This document shows positions 40,744-50,663 of a stretch of 64,000 bases of DNA, piece by piece. Source of the DNA: Marivita sp051859345 (GTDB lineage Bacteria > Pseudomonadota > Alphaproteobacteria > Rhodobacterales > Rhodobacteraceae); NCBI RefSeq assembly GCF_051859345.1, contig NZ_JBHYFV010000004.1, positions 62,001 to 126,000 on the forward strand, read 5' to 3'. The position numbers and the translations under genes were made by a program. Below the pieces are notes generated by a model. The model was not told the DNA's origin, ran no database searches, and was given only the letters and a program-made list of their open reading frames with translations. How positions within the stretch are numbered: the first letter of the stretch is position 1; each line of letters starts with the position of its first letter.

Positions 40744-42201
40744 TTATTCGGCGGCCTTCATCTGGAAGCCTTTTTCCAGCATGTCCGATGGTTCCACCGG
40801 GTATTCGCCAGAGAAACAGGCATCGCAATATTGCGGGGACTTTGCGTCGCGGCCCGACGATTCGCCGACGGCGCGGTAGAGACCATCGAGCGAGATGAAC
40901 TTGATGCTGTCGACGCCGAGATGGACGCGCATTTCCTCTTCCGACATGGTGGCAGCCAACAGTTTTTCCCGTTGCGGCGTGTCCACACCGTAAAAGCACG
41001 GCCATGCGGTGGGGGGCGATGCAATGCGGAAGTGCACCTCGGCGGCACCGGCATCGAGGATCATTTCCTTGATCTTGCGGCTGGTGGTGCCACGCACCAC
41101 GCTGTCATCGACCAGCACCACGCGTTTGCCCTTGATCAGGGCACGGTTCACGTTGAGCTTGAGACGGACCCCCATGTTGCGGATCTGTTCGGTCGGTTCG
41201 ATGAAGGTGCGGCCCATGTATTGGTTGCGGATGATGCCCATGCCGTAGGGGATGCCGCTCTCGTGCGCATAGCCGATGGCGGCGGGGGTGCCGCTGTCGG
41301 GCACCGGGCAGACCAAATCGGCCTCAACGGGTGTTTCGCGCGCCAGTTCGACACCGATCTGGCGGCGGGTTTCGTAGACCGAGCGGTCTCCGATGATGCT
41401 GTCGGGGCGCGAGAAATAGACATGTTCAAAGATGCAGAACCGCGATTTCTGCGGCCGGAAGGGACGGATAGATTCGACGCCATGTTCGGCGGTGATCACG
41501 ACCATTTCTCCGGGGTCGATCTCGCGCACATATTCGGCGCCGATGATGTCCAGCGCGCAGGTCTCTGACGAAAGCGCCCAGCCATCCCCGATCTTGCCCA
41601 GCACCAGTGGACGCACGCCCAGCGGATCACGCACACCGATCAGTTTCGTGCGGGTCATGGCCACAACCGAGAACGCGCCTTCAACGCGGCGCAGCGCGTC
41701 TTCCATGCGTTCGGGGATGTTTCGCTGAAGGGAACGGGCCATCAGGTGGATGATACATTCACTGTCGGACGAGCTTTGGAAGATCGAGCCGCGGTCGATC
41801 AGTTCGCGTCGCAGTGCAACGGCATTGGTGATGTTGCCATTATGGGCAATCGCCGCGCCGCCCATCGAGAATTCACCGAAGAAGGGCTGCACGTCGCGAA
41901 TCTGTGTCGGGCCTTTGGAGCCGGCGGTGGAATAGCGCACATGGCCGATGGCCAGTTCGCCGGGCAGCGTTTCCATCAGCTTCTGGCTGGTGAAGTTGTC
42001 GCGCACATAGCCGAAGCGGCGGGCAGAGTTGAAGCCATGCTCGGGATGGTGCGAAACGATCCCTCCGGCTTCTTGCCCGCGATGTTGCAGGGCGTGCAGG
42101 CCGAGGGCCACGAAATTAGCCGCATCGGTCACGCCGACAACGCCGAAGATTCCACATTCTTCTTTCAGCTTGTCGTCGTCGAATGGATGGGCAGGTGGCA
42201 T
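40744..42201 (-). CDS. purF: Amidophosphoribosyltransferase
   Basis: A 485-residue PRPP amidotransferase, the first step of purine synthesis. The N-terminal ECGIFGVVGV contains the catalytic Cys of class II glutamine amidotransferases after a short propeptide (MPPAHPFDDDKLKEEC). RGQEAGGI, the GDGWALSSETCALD strand, and the PRTase block KRVVLVDDSVVRGTT (PRPP-binding) follow. Start 42201 is chosen to place Cys17 at the usual distance. It follows cvpA, the neighbour also seen in E. coli, 120 bases downstream. Confidence 0.95.
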   Translation of the reverse strand: MPPAHPFDDDKLKEECGIFGVVGVTDAANFVALGLHALQHRGQEAGGIVSHHPEHGFNSARRFGYVRDNFTSQKLMETLPGELAIGHVRYSTAGSKGPTQIRDVQPFFGEFSMGGAAIAHNGNITNAVALRRELIDRGSIFQSSSDSECIIHLMARSLQRNIPERMEDALRRVEGAFSVVAMTRTKLIGVRDPLGVRPLVLGKIGDGWALSSETCALDIIGAEYVREIDPGEMVVITAEHGVESIRPFRPQKSRFCIFEHVYFSRPDSIIGDRSVYETRRQIGVELARETPVEADLVCPVPDSGTPAAIGYAHESGIPYGMGIIRNQYMGRTFIEPTEQIRNMGVRLKLNVNRALIKGKRVVLVDDSVVRGTTSRKIKEMILDAGAAEVHFRIASPPTAWPCFYGVDTPQREKLLAATMSEEEMRVHLGVDSIKFISLDGLYRAVGESSGRDAKSPQYCDACFSGEYPVEPSDMLEKGFQMKAAE

Positions 42202-42321
42202 CTGGGTGTCGGACAAATCGGGTCTCCGAATCCGTGGCAGCAGAGGATGCCCCCTCATAAGCGCCACAGCGCCCAGTGTCACGAAACTATCATGTGTCCG
42301 TGACAGGATGACAGGGTCAGT

Positions 42322-42894
42322 TTAGGTGTCGCTGCCACTTGGCGCATCACAGACGCCGACAAGCGCTTCATATTGCGCCGTTATCCAGCCAAGCGCCTGT
42401 TCCGGGTTCTGATCTTCGATCTGACCGGTGAAGCGACTGAACACCACGGCAGAGCGGCTGTCGTCGATCATCGCGATATCCTGCGAGGTGATCACCACCT
42501 GGTAGACAAAGAACGCCACCGCCACGAGCAACACGCCGCGCGCCACGCCAAAGAGGAAGCCGAACGCTTGATCGACGCCGCCAAGGGCCGAGCGTTGCAC
42601 CAGTGTGGAGAAAAGCGGTGTGAAGAAGGACATGATCACCAAAGCGATGGTGAACACGACGGCAAACCCGCCAATCACGCTGAGTTCGCAACTGCCGGTC
42701 ATGAATTCGCCGATCACCGGAACCTCGGTCATCAGGGGACGCAGCTGCGGGCCGAACATGAAGCCCAGCACGGCTGCCGCGATCCAGCCCAAAATGGCCA
42801 TCATTTCCCGGACAATGCCGCGGGAATAAGCCAGTAGCGCGGAGAGAACGATGACGACGGCGACAACGCCGTCAATAATGGTGAACCCTTCCAT
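42322..42894 (-). CDS. cvpA: CvpA-family membrane protein
   Basis: A 190-residue protein with about four membrane helices. The start FTIIDGVVAVVIVLSALLAYSRG is typical of CvpA, which in E. coli is required for colicin V release and lies next to purF. The ATG at 42894 follows a GGGCAAGGGG element. After the fourth helix comes a short hydrophilic tail (from about residue 155) facing one side of the membrane. It is between radA and purF on one transcript. Confidence 0.88.
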   Translation of the reverse strand: MEGFTIIDGVVAVVIVLSALLAYSRGIVREMMAILGWIAAAVLGFMFGPQLRPLMTEVPVIGEFMTGSCELSVIGGFAVVFTIALVIMSFFTPLFSTLVQRSALGGVDQAFGFLFGVARGVLLVAVAFFVYQVVITSQDIAMIDDSRSAVVFSRFTGQIEDQNPEQALGWITAQYEALVGVCDAPSGSDT

Positions 42895-42925
42895 CGGCCC
42901 CTTGCCCTTCTTTTCCCGGATGGCG

Positions 42926-44293
42926 CTAACCTGCGCCGAACACATCACCAACAAAACTTGCCAAAGCGTCAATTTCGGTTGCCGTGATCCCGTCACGGGG
43001 CACCGATTTACCACCCTTTGGCACTATCGCGGCGGTAAAACCAAGTTTTTGTGCCTCTTTCAACCGATTTTCGGTCTGCCCCACCGGACGCAGCGCGCCA
43101 GACAGGCTGATTTCTCCGAAAACCACCGTCTCGGCAGGCAGCGCGATATCTTCGCGCGCCGACAAAAGTGCCGCTGCAACGGCCAGATCGGCTGCCGGTT
43201 CGCTGACCTTCATTCCGCCTGCAACGTTGAGATATACGTCCATTCCGGCAAACGGGATGCCGCAGCGCGCCTCGAGTACGGCCAGGATCATGGCAAGCCG
43301 TCCGCCATCCCATCCGACAACGGTGCGGCGTGGCTGGCTGTGTGGTGTCGGGGCCACAAGTGCCTGAAATTCCACCAGAACCGGGCGGGTGCCTTCGATT
43401 CCGGCAAAAACCGCCGATCCGGGCGATGGATCGCCGCGTTCGGAGAGGAACAGGGCCGAGGGATTCGCCACTTCGGCGAGGCCCGCTCCGGTCATTTCGA
43501 ACACGCCGATTTCATCCGCAGGGCCAAAGCGGTTCTTCACGGCGCGCAGGATGCGGAACTGGTGGCCGCGTTCGCCTTCGAAATACAGAACCGTGTCCAC
43601 CATGTGTTCGACAACGCGGGGCCCGGCGATCTGCCCGTCCTTTGTGACATGGCCCACAAGGATCACAGAGGTGCCACGCCGCTTGGCAAAGCTGGTCAGC
43701 TCGTGCGCAGAGGCGCGCACCTGGGACACGCTGCCCGGTGCGCTGGCGACGTTGTCGGCCCACATGGTCTGGATCGAGTCGATGATCGCCAGATCCGGCT
43801 TTTCGTTTTCCAGAGTCGTGAGGATGTCGCGCAGGTTGGTTTCCGTGGCGAGTTTCACCGGCGCGTCGCGCAGCCCCAGTCGGGCCGCACGCATCCGCAC
43901 CTGTGCGCTGGCCTCTTCGCCGGAAATGTAGATGACCTTTAGGCCCGCATTGGCGAAGGCGGCGGCGGCCTGCAACAGCAGGGTGGATTTGCCGATGCCG
44001 GGATCACCCCCCACCAGAAGCGCCGAGGCAGGAACCAGACCGCCGCCCAGGACGCGATCAAGTTCGGCCATGTTCGATTCCGTGCGCGGGGGTGGTTCTT
44101 CCGTGCCAGAGAGATCCCCAAGCGGCAGGGACCGTCCTTTGGCCGCGCCCAGCGTCTTGGTCGAGGGGCCGGCCGCCAAAGGCACGTCTTCAACGATGGA
44201 ATTCCATTCGCCACAGGCATCACAGCGACCCGACCATTTGGTCGTGCTGTTGCCACAGGACTGGCAGACAAAGGTTGCGGTGGATTTCGCCAT
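42926..44293 (-). CDS. radA: DNA repair protein RadA
   Basis: A 455-residue RecA-like ATPase/helicase in recombination. The N-terminal zinc ribbon is CQSCGNSTTKWSGRCDACGEW (four Cys); Walker A is GGDPGIGKSTLL, Walker B in the LAIIDSIQTMW strand, and VKNRFGPADEIGVFEM carries the RadA-specific KNRFG motif. A Lon-like C-terminal domain follows. It begins at 44293; an upstream in-frame start is rejected. It is 31 bases upstream of cvpA and close behind the membrane coiled-coil gene. Confidence 0.95.
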   Translation of the reverse strand: MAKSTATFVCQSCGNSTTKWSGRCDACGEWNSIVEDVPLAAGPSTKTLGAAKGRSLPLGDLSGTEEPPPRTESNMAELDRVLGGGLVPASALLVGGDPGIGKSTLLLQAAAAFANAGLKVIYISGEEASAQVRMRAARLGLRDAPVKLATETNLRDILTTLENEKPDLAIIDSIQTMWADNVASAPGSVSQVRASAHELTSFAKRRGTSVILVGHVTKDGQIAGPRVVEHMVDTVLYFEGERGHQFRILRAVKNRFGPADEIGVFEMTGAGLAEVANPSALFLSERGDPSPGSAVFAGIEGTRPVLVEFQALVAPTPHSQPRRTVVGWDGGRLAMILAVLEARCGIPFAGMDVYLNVAGGMKVSEPAADLAVAAALLSAREDIALPAETVVFGEISLSGALRPVGQTENRLKEAQKLGFTAAIVPKGGKSVPRDGITATEIDALASFVGDVFGAG

Positions 44294-44350
44294 GACGCCG
44301 CTTGTGGCCCAAGCGACGCTGGCCTGCAAGCGGCGGCGGCTTGCTTGGTG

Positions 44351-45208
44351 TTATTCGGCAGCGCGCCGCGCGAGAAGGGCGACGATGCGGTTGTCGTCAT
44401 TATCCGGGAAATGTGCCGGATCATCCCAGTCGGTTGCGGTGGTTTCGCCTTTTGGATTGAGGTTTGCAACGCTGCGCGGCGGGATCACCGGGGTATCGTC
44501 CGTGGTGTGCAATTCCGGCAGGATGTCCGACAGTTGTTCGTTCAGGCGCGTCAACTGGGCCTGTGCCACACTTTCCTCGAGTTCGATCTTGTCGACCCAG
44601 ACCCGCATCTGCGCAGCCGTGGCCTTGGCCTCATCAAGACGGGAGTTGAATTCCTCGATCTCTTGCTGCCGCTGGATCAGGAAGTCGCGCGCGCGCGCGA
44701 CGCTGCGGTCGGAATAGGTCAGCGCAAGGTCTTTCGAGACATGGCTCATCTGGCTGGCCACTTCGAGAACCGAAGGTTCGAGTTCTGCCAGATCCGGGTG
44801 ATCGCGCAGGAAAGACATGCGTTCGCGGACCGAATCAAATTCAGAGCGCATCTTGAACACGCCGTCGCGGTCTGACGCGTGGGACAGGCGATAGGCGCGG
44901 GCGACGTCCTCCATCGCGATCTGAAACCTGCGATGCGAGGTTTCAAGCGCCATCATCCGGGCGTTTGCAGGCAGGAAAAAGCACAGACCCAGCATCAGCG
45001 CTGTCACGCCGATCTGTACCACCAGTCCGGCCTCGGGGTAGGCGACACCCCCAAATGTAGCGGTCATCTCAAGCCACGGGGCATATCCGGACGCGCAGGC
45101 CAACGTGTATCCAAGCAAGCCGAGGCCAAGCAGCGCCACGGCGGCAAACATCAGTCTTTGCATCAGCCAGACCACGGCAACCACGAACGAACGCATCGCA
45201 CCCATCAT
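44351..45208 (-). CDS. Coiled-coil membrane protein, function unknown
   Basis: About 285 residues; two hydrophobic segments near the N-terminus (FAAVALLGLGLLGYTLA and VVQIGVTALMLGLCFFLPA) are followed by a long charged helical region (residues 95-235; DFLIQRQQEIEEFNSRLDEAKATAAQ) that should be a coiled coil. The ATG at 45208 is preferred because GGGGG lies upstream; one at 45229 is possible. It is set between pqiA-like genes and radA, so it may share the radA transcript. I do not recognise the family; it looks conserved in this group by context. Confidence 0.65.
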   Translation of the reverse strand: MMGAMRSFVVAVVWLMQRLMFAAVALLGLGLLGYTLACASGYAPWLEMTATFGGVAYPEAGLVVQIGVTALMLGLCFFLPANARMMALETSHRRFQIAMEDVARAYRLSHASDRDGVFKMRSEFDSVRERMSFLRDHPDLAELEPSVLEVASQMSHVSKDLALTYSDRSVARARDFLIQRQQEIEEFNSRLDEAKATAAQMRVWVDKIELEESVAQAQLTRLNEQLSDILPELHTTDDTPVIPPRSVANLNPKGETTATDWDDPAHFPDNDDNRIVALLARRAAE

Positions 45209-45362
45209 CGAAAAACCCCCAGAAACCATCTAATCGGTTGGCAACATAGGCGACATTATGCCGAACATGGTGTTGGACATACTGTTTTTTAACGATTTTT
45301 CCGACTGGCCGCAAAGAAGTGAACAAATCGCAGCAATCGGTGTGATTGTTTCCAAAACGTGA

Positions 45363-45803
45363 TCAATACTGTGTCTTGCGCGCCTCAGCGAGGCTGATCA
45401 GAACCGATGTGAGGATACAGGCGGTGAACAGGTACAGCCCCCACGCCGTTTCAATGCGTCCAATGCCGATGCCCTTCACGATGGTGATATAAAGCGCGAT
45501 CAGAAAAACATCCGCCATGGCGAGTTTGCCGATGAGTCTCAGTGCAGGCAATGTCTGTCGGCCAAGCAGCCCGAATTGCACCAGCGCAAGACCCAGCGTT
45601 TTCACATAGGGCGCAAACAAGGCAAACACCGTAACGACCAGTGCAAGCACGATATCGGTGCCCCACAGCGCCTGCAGCCCGGTCAGCACACTGATTTCGC
45701 TGAGCCCGAACAGCGGCAGAAGACCGGCCCGCATCAGCGGCGCCACCCATGCCACCGGATAGAGCACCAGAAGCGTCAGGTTGATCCATCTGAGTGCCGC
45801 CAT
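45363..45803 (-). CDS. Paraquat-inducible protein A (PqiA)-like membrane protein
   Basis: 146 residues and four helices in the PqiA pattern: a first helix WINLTLLVLYPVAWVAPLM, SVLTGLQALWGTDIVLALVVTVFALFAPYVKTL, a LIGKLAMADVFLIAL strand of the family and a final helix. PqiA-type proteins belong to MCE-linked membrane lipid transport and envelope integrity systems; the CxxC pair of longer members is absent here, so this is a single-domain version. It starts three bases before the stop of the next upstream membrane gene. Confidence 0.8.
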   Translation of the reverse strand: MAALRWINLTLLVLYPVAWVAPLMRAGLLPLFGLSEISVLTGLQALWGTDIVLALVVTVFALFAPYVKTLGLALVQFGLLGRQTLPALRLIGKLAMADVFLIALYITIVKGIGIGRIETAWGLYLFTACILTSVLISLAEARKTQY

Positions 45804-45806
45804 AAT

Positions 45807-46193
45807 CTAGAACCGGGTTGCCAGCCACAGACCGAGAAACGCCAGCAGGCCCACCAGATGGACAAAATCAATCCAGCGCCAACGCCGGGCGGGTAAGCCA
45901 AAGCTGATGGCAAAGATCGCCGATGTGAACAGCGGCAGCGTCAGACCGCCGCCCATTGCCATCCACCGCGCGATATCGCCATAGCCGGGCGCGGATTGCA
46001 GGTTCAGGGCCGGGGCGTAAGTGGCAAAGATCGCGGCACCGCAGATCAGCAGGGTGATCAGCGCCACGGCCCGCGCCATCCCGCGCCCTGCGATCAGACG
46101 CAGCAGGGCAAGAAGGCCCAGCACTTCGAAAAACACGAAACGCTGAACAAAAATGAAAGCAACAAGGATCGGAGAGGGCTCGAAAAAGGTCAT
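45807..46193 (-). CDS. Small four-helix membrane protein
   Basis: 128 residues with four hydrophobic segments (ILVAFIFVQRFVFFEVLGLLALLRL and three more) and a conserved-looking RRWRWIDFVHL basic/aromatic stretch. No family recognised. It overlaps the alr stop by 4 bases and is 3 bases before the PqiA-like gene, so these two membrane genes are translated together and may form one complex; this is inferred from spacing only. Confidence 0.65.
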   Translation of the reverse strand: MTFFEPSPILVAFIFVQRFVFFEVLGLLALLRLIAGRGMARAVALITLLICGAAIFATYAPALNLQSAPGYGDIARWMAMGGGLTLPLFTSAIFAISFGLPARRWRWIDFVHLVGLLAFLGLWLATRF

Positions 46194-47227
46194 GCGCCGA
46201 TATAGCGGCGGGCATAGCGCGACCCGAGCGACGTCAGGATCTCGTAGCCGATGGTGCCAGCCGCATCCGCCAGCGTGTCAACCAGTTGGTGCCGTCCCAA
46301 CAGTTCCACGGTATCGGGCATGTCCTTGACCGCGCCGACGTCGACGCCGATCAGGTCCATCGAAACACGACCTACGATCTTGCAGCGTGTCTCGCCCGCC
46401 CAGACATAGGCTTTCGGCCCCATCGCGCGGATCACGCCGTCAGCGTATCCGGCGGAAATCGTGGCGATCGTGCTGGGCACACGGGCGACCCAGGTGTTGC
46501 CATAGCCGACGGATTCGCCGGGATTGACCTCGCGGACCTGAATGATCGGGATCGACAGTGATGCAACCGGCAGGGCGTCGACAAACGGCAGCCCGCCATA
46601 AAGCCCGATGCCCGGACGCGTCATGTCAAAATGATAGTCAGACCCCAGCAGCGTCCCACCCGTGGCGGCAAGCGACCGGGGCGCGTCAATGCCGTCGGTC
46701 ATCTGGCGGAAAGTCTGAAGCTGAAACGCATTCATGCCGTGGTTCGGTTCGTCCGCGCAGGCCAGATGGCTCATGATCAGAACCGGGTTCTGGCTCAGGG
46801 CAATGTCGCGCAGGGCGGACCACTCGGCAGGCTCCATCCCGAGGCGGTTCATTCCGGAATCAAGCTGTATGCCAAACGGATGGCCGGGCAGCGCTTCGAC
46901 ATGGCGCAGCATCTGGTCGATGGAGTTGATCATCGGAACAAGATTGGAATCGCGCAGCAGAGGCGCATCGCCGTCCATATGCCCGCCATAGACGCAGATC
47001 CTGGGACCGGCGCCAAGCGCATCGCGGACGATCACACCTTCTTCGGCGAGGGCCACAAAAAAGGTGCGCGCGCCAGCCTTTGCCAGTGCCTTGGCCACCT
47101 GTGCAGCGCCCAAGCCATACGCGTTGGCTTTGACCACAGCGGCGGTTTCGCCCGCGTTCATGCCGGCCAGAGCCCGCCAGTTGGCGCAAATCGCACCCAG
47201 ATCAATCGTTAAAACAGCCTGTGCCAT
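46190..47227 (-). CDS. alr: Alanine racemase
   Basis: A 345-residue PLP enzyme. The PLP lysine is in AAVVKANAYGLGA near residue 32; the second catalytic residue is the Tyr of SVGYGNTW. DSGMNRLGM and DLIGVDV segments also match. It makes D-alanine for peptidoglycan. The ATG at 47227 follows the dnaB region. It lies between dnaB (116 bases upstream) and two membrane genes, in the same leftward block. Confidence 0.93.
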   Translation of the reverse strand: MAQAVLTIDLGAICANWRALAGMNAGETAAVVKANAYGLGAAQVAKALAKAGARTFFVALAEEGVIVRDALGAGPRICVYGGHMDGDAPLLRDSNLVPMINSIDQMLRHVEALPGHPFGIQLDSGMNRLGMEPAEWSALRDIALSQNPVLIMSHLACADEPNHGMNAFQLQTFRQMTDGIDAPRSLAATGGTLLGSDYHFDMTRPGIGLYGGLPFVDALPVASLSIPIIQVREVNPGESVGYGNTWVARVPSTIATISAGYADGVIRAMGPKAYVWAGETRCKIVGRVSMDLIGVDVGAVKDMPDTVELLGRHQLVDTLADAAGTIGYEILTSLGSRYARRYIGA

Positions 47228-47315
47228 GCGCGGTGTTTGTTCATCTCTGCACGGTGGGTCAAGCCGGAAAAAACGCAGACCGTTGTTTGGACGTGTGGTG
47301 CGGCGGATTTGATAG

Positions 47316-47339
47316 GGTGGCCGGGACGATCCGGCCACC
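47316..47339 (-). terminator. Hairpin between dnaB and alr
   Basis: GGTGGCCGG (47316-47324) and CCGGCCACC (47331-47339) make a perfect 9-bp stem with a 6-base loop, six bases after the dnaB stop. On the minus strand it has little U after it, so it may be a weak terminator or an mRNA-stabilising structure. Confidence 0.45.
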
Positions 47340-47344
47340 TGCGC

Positions 47345-48835
47345 TTACATATCGTCCGCGCCTTGCTGCCAAGGTTTGATAAGGTTGCCAAAGCGGGTAA
47401 AGCGCCCTTCGAAGCTCAGTTCGACGGTTCCGATGGGGCCGTGACGCTGTTTGCCGATGACAACTTCGGCGCGGCCATGCAGGCGTTCCATTTCGTCCTG
47501 CCAGGCGGCCATCTTTTCCAGTTCGTGATCGCCGGGTTTTTCGCGTTCCTTGTAATATTCCTCGCGGAACACGAACATCACCACGTCGGCGTCCTGTTCG
47601 ATCGACCCGGATTCGCGCAGATCCGACAATTGCGGGCGCTTGTCCTCGCGGCTTTCGACCTGACGCGACAGCTGGGACAGGGCGATGACCGGGATATCCA
47701 GTTCCTTGGCAATGGCCTTGAGGCCTTGCGTGATCTCGGACACTTCGTTGACGCGATTCTCACCTTTGCCGGTGCCTTTGACAAGCTGAAGGTAGTCCAC
47801 AATCAGGACGTCCAGACCGTGCGTCCGCTTCAGACGGCGCGCGCGGGCGGCCAGTTGGCTGATCGGCAGGGCAGGCGTGTCGTCGATGTACAGCGGACAG
47901 GCTTCAAGCGATTTGGCGGCATCCACGAAGCGGCGGAATTCGGTTTCTGTCATGTCGCCGCGCCGGATCTGTTCAGAGGGCACTTCGGAGGCTTCCGACA
48001 GGATGCGCGCAGCGAGCTGTTCGGCGCTCATCTCCAGACTGTAGAACCCGACCACACCGCCTTCGACCGTGCCTTCGGTGCCATCAGGGCGCATGCCCTT
48101 GCGATAGGCCTTGGCAATGTTGAACGCGATGTTGGTCGCAAGCGAGGTTTTCCCCATCGACGGACGACCGGCGAGAATCAGAAGATCGGATTTGTGCAGG
48201 CCGCCCAGCTTGCGGTCCATATCCGTCAGGCCGGTCGAGATGCCCGCCAGACCACCTTCGCGCTGATAGGCGGCATTTGCCACATTCACTGCGTCGGTTA
48301 CGGCCTTGAGAAAGCTTTGAAACCCGCTTTCCGTGCGACCCTGTTCAGCGAGTTTGTAAAGGGCCTGTTCAGCCTCCACGATCTGTTCACGCGGTTCCGA
48401 GGCGACATCGACCTTGGCGGCCTTGGAACTGATGTCCCGGCCCAGTGCGATCAGATCGCGCCGCACCGCCAGATCATAGATCATCTGCGCGTAGTCTCGC
48501 ACGGCAAAGGAACTGATCGCGGCCCCCGCGAGACGGGCAAGATAGGTGGGCCCGCCCAATTCCTTGAGCCCTTCGTCGTCTTCCATGAACGCCTTGAGCG
48601 TCACTGGCGAGGCCAGGTTGTTCTTGGCAATCCGGGCGGATGCGATGTCGTAGATTCGCGCGTGCACCGGATCATAGAAATGTTGCGGCCCGATGATCGA
48701 AGCAACCCGGTCAAAGACATCATTGTTGGTGAGAATCGCACCGAGAAGCTGTTGTTCGGCTTCGATGGAATTCGGCATCGTCTCGGCGTTTTGAATTTCT
48801 GCGCCTGTCGGATTGAAAGTGGTGATCTCGTTCAT
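47345..48835 (-). CDS. dnaB: Replicative DNA helicase
   Basis: A 496-residue hexameric helicase. The N-terminal domain (EAEQQLLGAILTNNDVFDRVA) is followed by the RecA-like motor: Walker A AGRPSMGKTSLA, Walker B in VLIVDYLQLV, and ALSQLSRQVESR with the sensor, then ADVVMFVFREEYY. It unwinds DNA ahead of DNA polymerase III. No intein is seen. Upstream, 265 bases to the next gene hold no other feature that I can support. Confidence 0.96.
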   Translation of the reverse strand: MNEITTFNPTGAEIQNAETMPNSIEAEQQLLGAILTNNDVFDRVASIIGPQHFYDPVHARIYDIASARIAKNNLASPVTLKAFMEDDEGLKELGGPTYLARLAGAAISSFAVRDYAQMIYDLAVRRDLIALGRDISSKAAKVDVASEPREQIVEAEQALYKLAEQGRTESGFQSFLKAVTDAVNVANAAYQREGGLAGISTGLTDMDRKLGGLHKSDLLILAGRPSMGKTSLATNIAFNIAKAYRKGMRPDGTEGTVEGGVVGFYSLEMSAEQLAARILSEASEVPSEQIRRGDMTETEFRRFVDAAKSLEACPLYIDDTPALPISQLAARARRLKRTHGLDVLIVDYLQLVKGTGKGENRVNEVSEITQGLKAIAKELDIPVIALSQLSRQVESREDKRPQLSDLRESGSIEQDADVVMFVFREEYYKEREKPGDHELEKMAAWQDEMERLHGRAEVVIGKQRHGPIGTVELSFEGRFTRFGNLIKPWQQGADDM

Positions 48836-49100
48836 GCTATTCCCCCGCGTACACCCGGGTCCGAGGTAGCGATATGTCCGTCGCAGGGCAAAATGTATAT
48901 CCTGTGGAAAAGATGTGTATCACGAGCGATGCTTTATCTTGCGCTATTTCAGGGCCGCACGTCAATATCTGGTAGTTCAAGCGACTCACTGTAACGCAGT
49001 TGACACGCAGCAAGCTGCTTGTTCATGCGTGCGACGCCACGTTTACAGCAAGGCGCTGCGCATGCGAACGTGAGGTCAACTCGGGAAAGGCACGCGGGAT

Positions 49101-49820
49101 ATGAAAGCGATTCTGAACGCTCTGGTTGTTGTCGGTCTCGGGATTGCGCCGGTTGGCGCGCAAGAGGCCTGCACCCGCGATGCGATGGTGGTGTTCGACG
49201 GGTCCGGGTCGATGGCCGAAATGGGCTTCAACCTTTTGGACGAGCCGCGCATCTTCGACGCCCGCCGCGCGGTGCGCACGGTCATGCCGCAGGTTGCACC
49301 AACACGTCGGGTCGGGCTGGTGACGTACGGGTTCGGGCGGCGCGAAAGCTGTGCCAACGTTGTCGTCCGGTTCCCGCCGCAGCAGGATGCGGCGAATCGG
49401 ATCATCTCGGAGATCGACCGCCTCCAGCCCGCCGGGGAAACGCCTTTGACCGAGGCGATTGCAGAGGCGGCGCGGGTCTTGGACTACAAGTCCAAACCGG
49501 GTGAGATCGTTCTGGTCACGGATGGCAAGGAAACCTGTGGCGGTGCGCCGTGTCAGCTTGCCGGGGAACTGGCAGCGGGAACGGACCTGACGGTGCATGT
49601 CATCGGATTTCGCATCCGCGGAGAGCATTTTGCCTGGCCGGACCAGCCACAGGACACGCTGGTCGAACCCGTCGCACGTTGCCTCGCCGATCGCACCGGT
49701 GGGATGTATGTGCAGGCAGAAACGCTGGATGATCTGATTGCCGCACTGCGCCAGACGCTGGGCTGTCAGGTGTTTGGCAAAGTTACTTTCGGGCGTCCTG
49801 CCATGCGCGGGGTTCTTTGA
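49101..49820 (+). CDS. Secreted von Willebrand factor A domain protein
   Basis: A 239-residue protein with a signal peptide (ILNALVVVGLGIAPVGAQ, then mature AC) and a vWA domain. The MIDAS metal site is intact: DGSGSM near residue 33, Thr in the GETPLTEAI loop and Asp in VLVTDGKETCGG. Extracellular or periplasmic adhesion or complex formation is typical of the domain. Five cysteines suggest disulfides. Its 3' end overlaps the convergent pyrE by 38 bases. The partner is unknown. Confidence 0.8.
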   Translation: MKAILNALVVVGLGIAPVGAQEACTRDAMVVFDGSGSMAEMGFNLLDEPRIFDARRAVRTVMPQVAPTRRVGLVTYGFGRRESCANVVVRFPPQQDAANRIISEIDRLQPAGETPLTEAIAEAARVLDYKSKPGEIVLVTDGKETCGGAPCQLAGELAAGTDLTVHVIGFRIRGEHFAWPDQPQDTLVEPVARCLADRTGGMYVQAETLDDLIAALRQTLGCQVFGKVTFGRPAMRGVL

Positions 49821-50457
49821 GGAAGGCTTCGACTTCGGTCAGGGTGGCGTCGTCGAACGTTCCCTGTGCTCGGGCCTCGGCCAGCACATCCCACCAGGTG
49901 CAAAGATGGTGCAGTTGCACACCGTGGTCGCCAAGTGTTTTCTCGGTATCGGGAAAGATGTCGTAGAAAAAGATCACAGCGGTATGGCCGCAGGTCGCCC
50001 CGGTTTCGCGGATCGCATCCACAAAACTGAGTTTCGATCCGCCATCTGTGGTGAGGTCCTCGACCAGAAGCACCCGCTGGCCTTCGCTCATCGCGCCTTC
50101 GATGCGGGCGTTGCGACCATATCCCTTTGGCTTTTTGCGCACATAGGTCATCGGCAAGGCCATGCGTTCGGCCATCAGAGCGGCAAAGGGAATGCCTGCG
50201 GTTTCGCCACCTGCGATATTGTCAAACGCCTCGAACCCCGCTTTGCGCATGACCGTGACGGTCAGGAAATCCATCAGGGTGGCGCGGATGCGCGGAAAGG
50301 AGATCAGTTTCCGGCAATCAATATAGGTGGCCGAAGGAAGGCCGGAGGCAAGAATAAAGGGATCCTCGGGCCGGAAATTCACCGCCCCGATTTCAAGCAG
50401 CATCCGCGCTGTCAGTCGGGCGATTTCTTCGGGCGTTGGATAGGCGGTCGGGATCAT
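49783..50457 (-). CDS. pyrE: Orotate phosphoribosyltransferase
   Basis: A 224-residue PRPP enzyme of de novo pyrimidine synthesis (orotate to OMP). The PRPP-binding motif is VLLVEDLTTDGGSK; the MALPMTYVRKKPKGYGRNARIEG loop is characteristic. The start at 50457 is chosen because an upstream in-frame start lies in unrelated DNA. It is the second gene after pyrC on the minus strand (207-base gap) and converges on the vWA gene with a 38-base overlap. Confidence 0.93.
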   Translation of the reverse strand: MIPTAYPTPEEIARLTARMLLEIGAVNFRPEDPFILASGLPSATYIDCRKLISFPRIRATLMDFLTVTVMRKAGFEAFDNIAGGETAGIPFAALMAERMALPMTYVRKKPKGYGRNARIEGAMSEGQRVLLVEDLTTDGGSKLSFVDAIRETGATCGHTAVIFFYDIFPDTEKTLGDHGVQLHHLCTWWDVLAEARAQGTFDDATLTEVEAFLKEPRAWQDARK

Positions 50458-50663
50458 CGTCTGGCTCCGGCTTTTGGATGGCTTTAGCCGGTTTTCCGGA
50501 CGAGGAAAAGAGCGCGCCAAGTGGACGGAGATCTATCGGAATGTCGGATCACAACGGGCCAGCGGCACAGAACCGAACGTATGTCCAACACGTCGCGCGT
50601 TGAGTCTTTTCGGGCGCAAAGGGCCATGTTGTCGACCGTCCAGGCACGGAACCCGGCAAACGA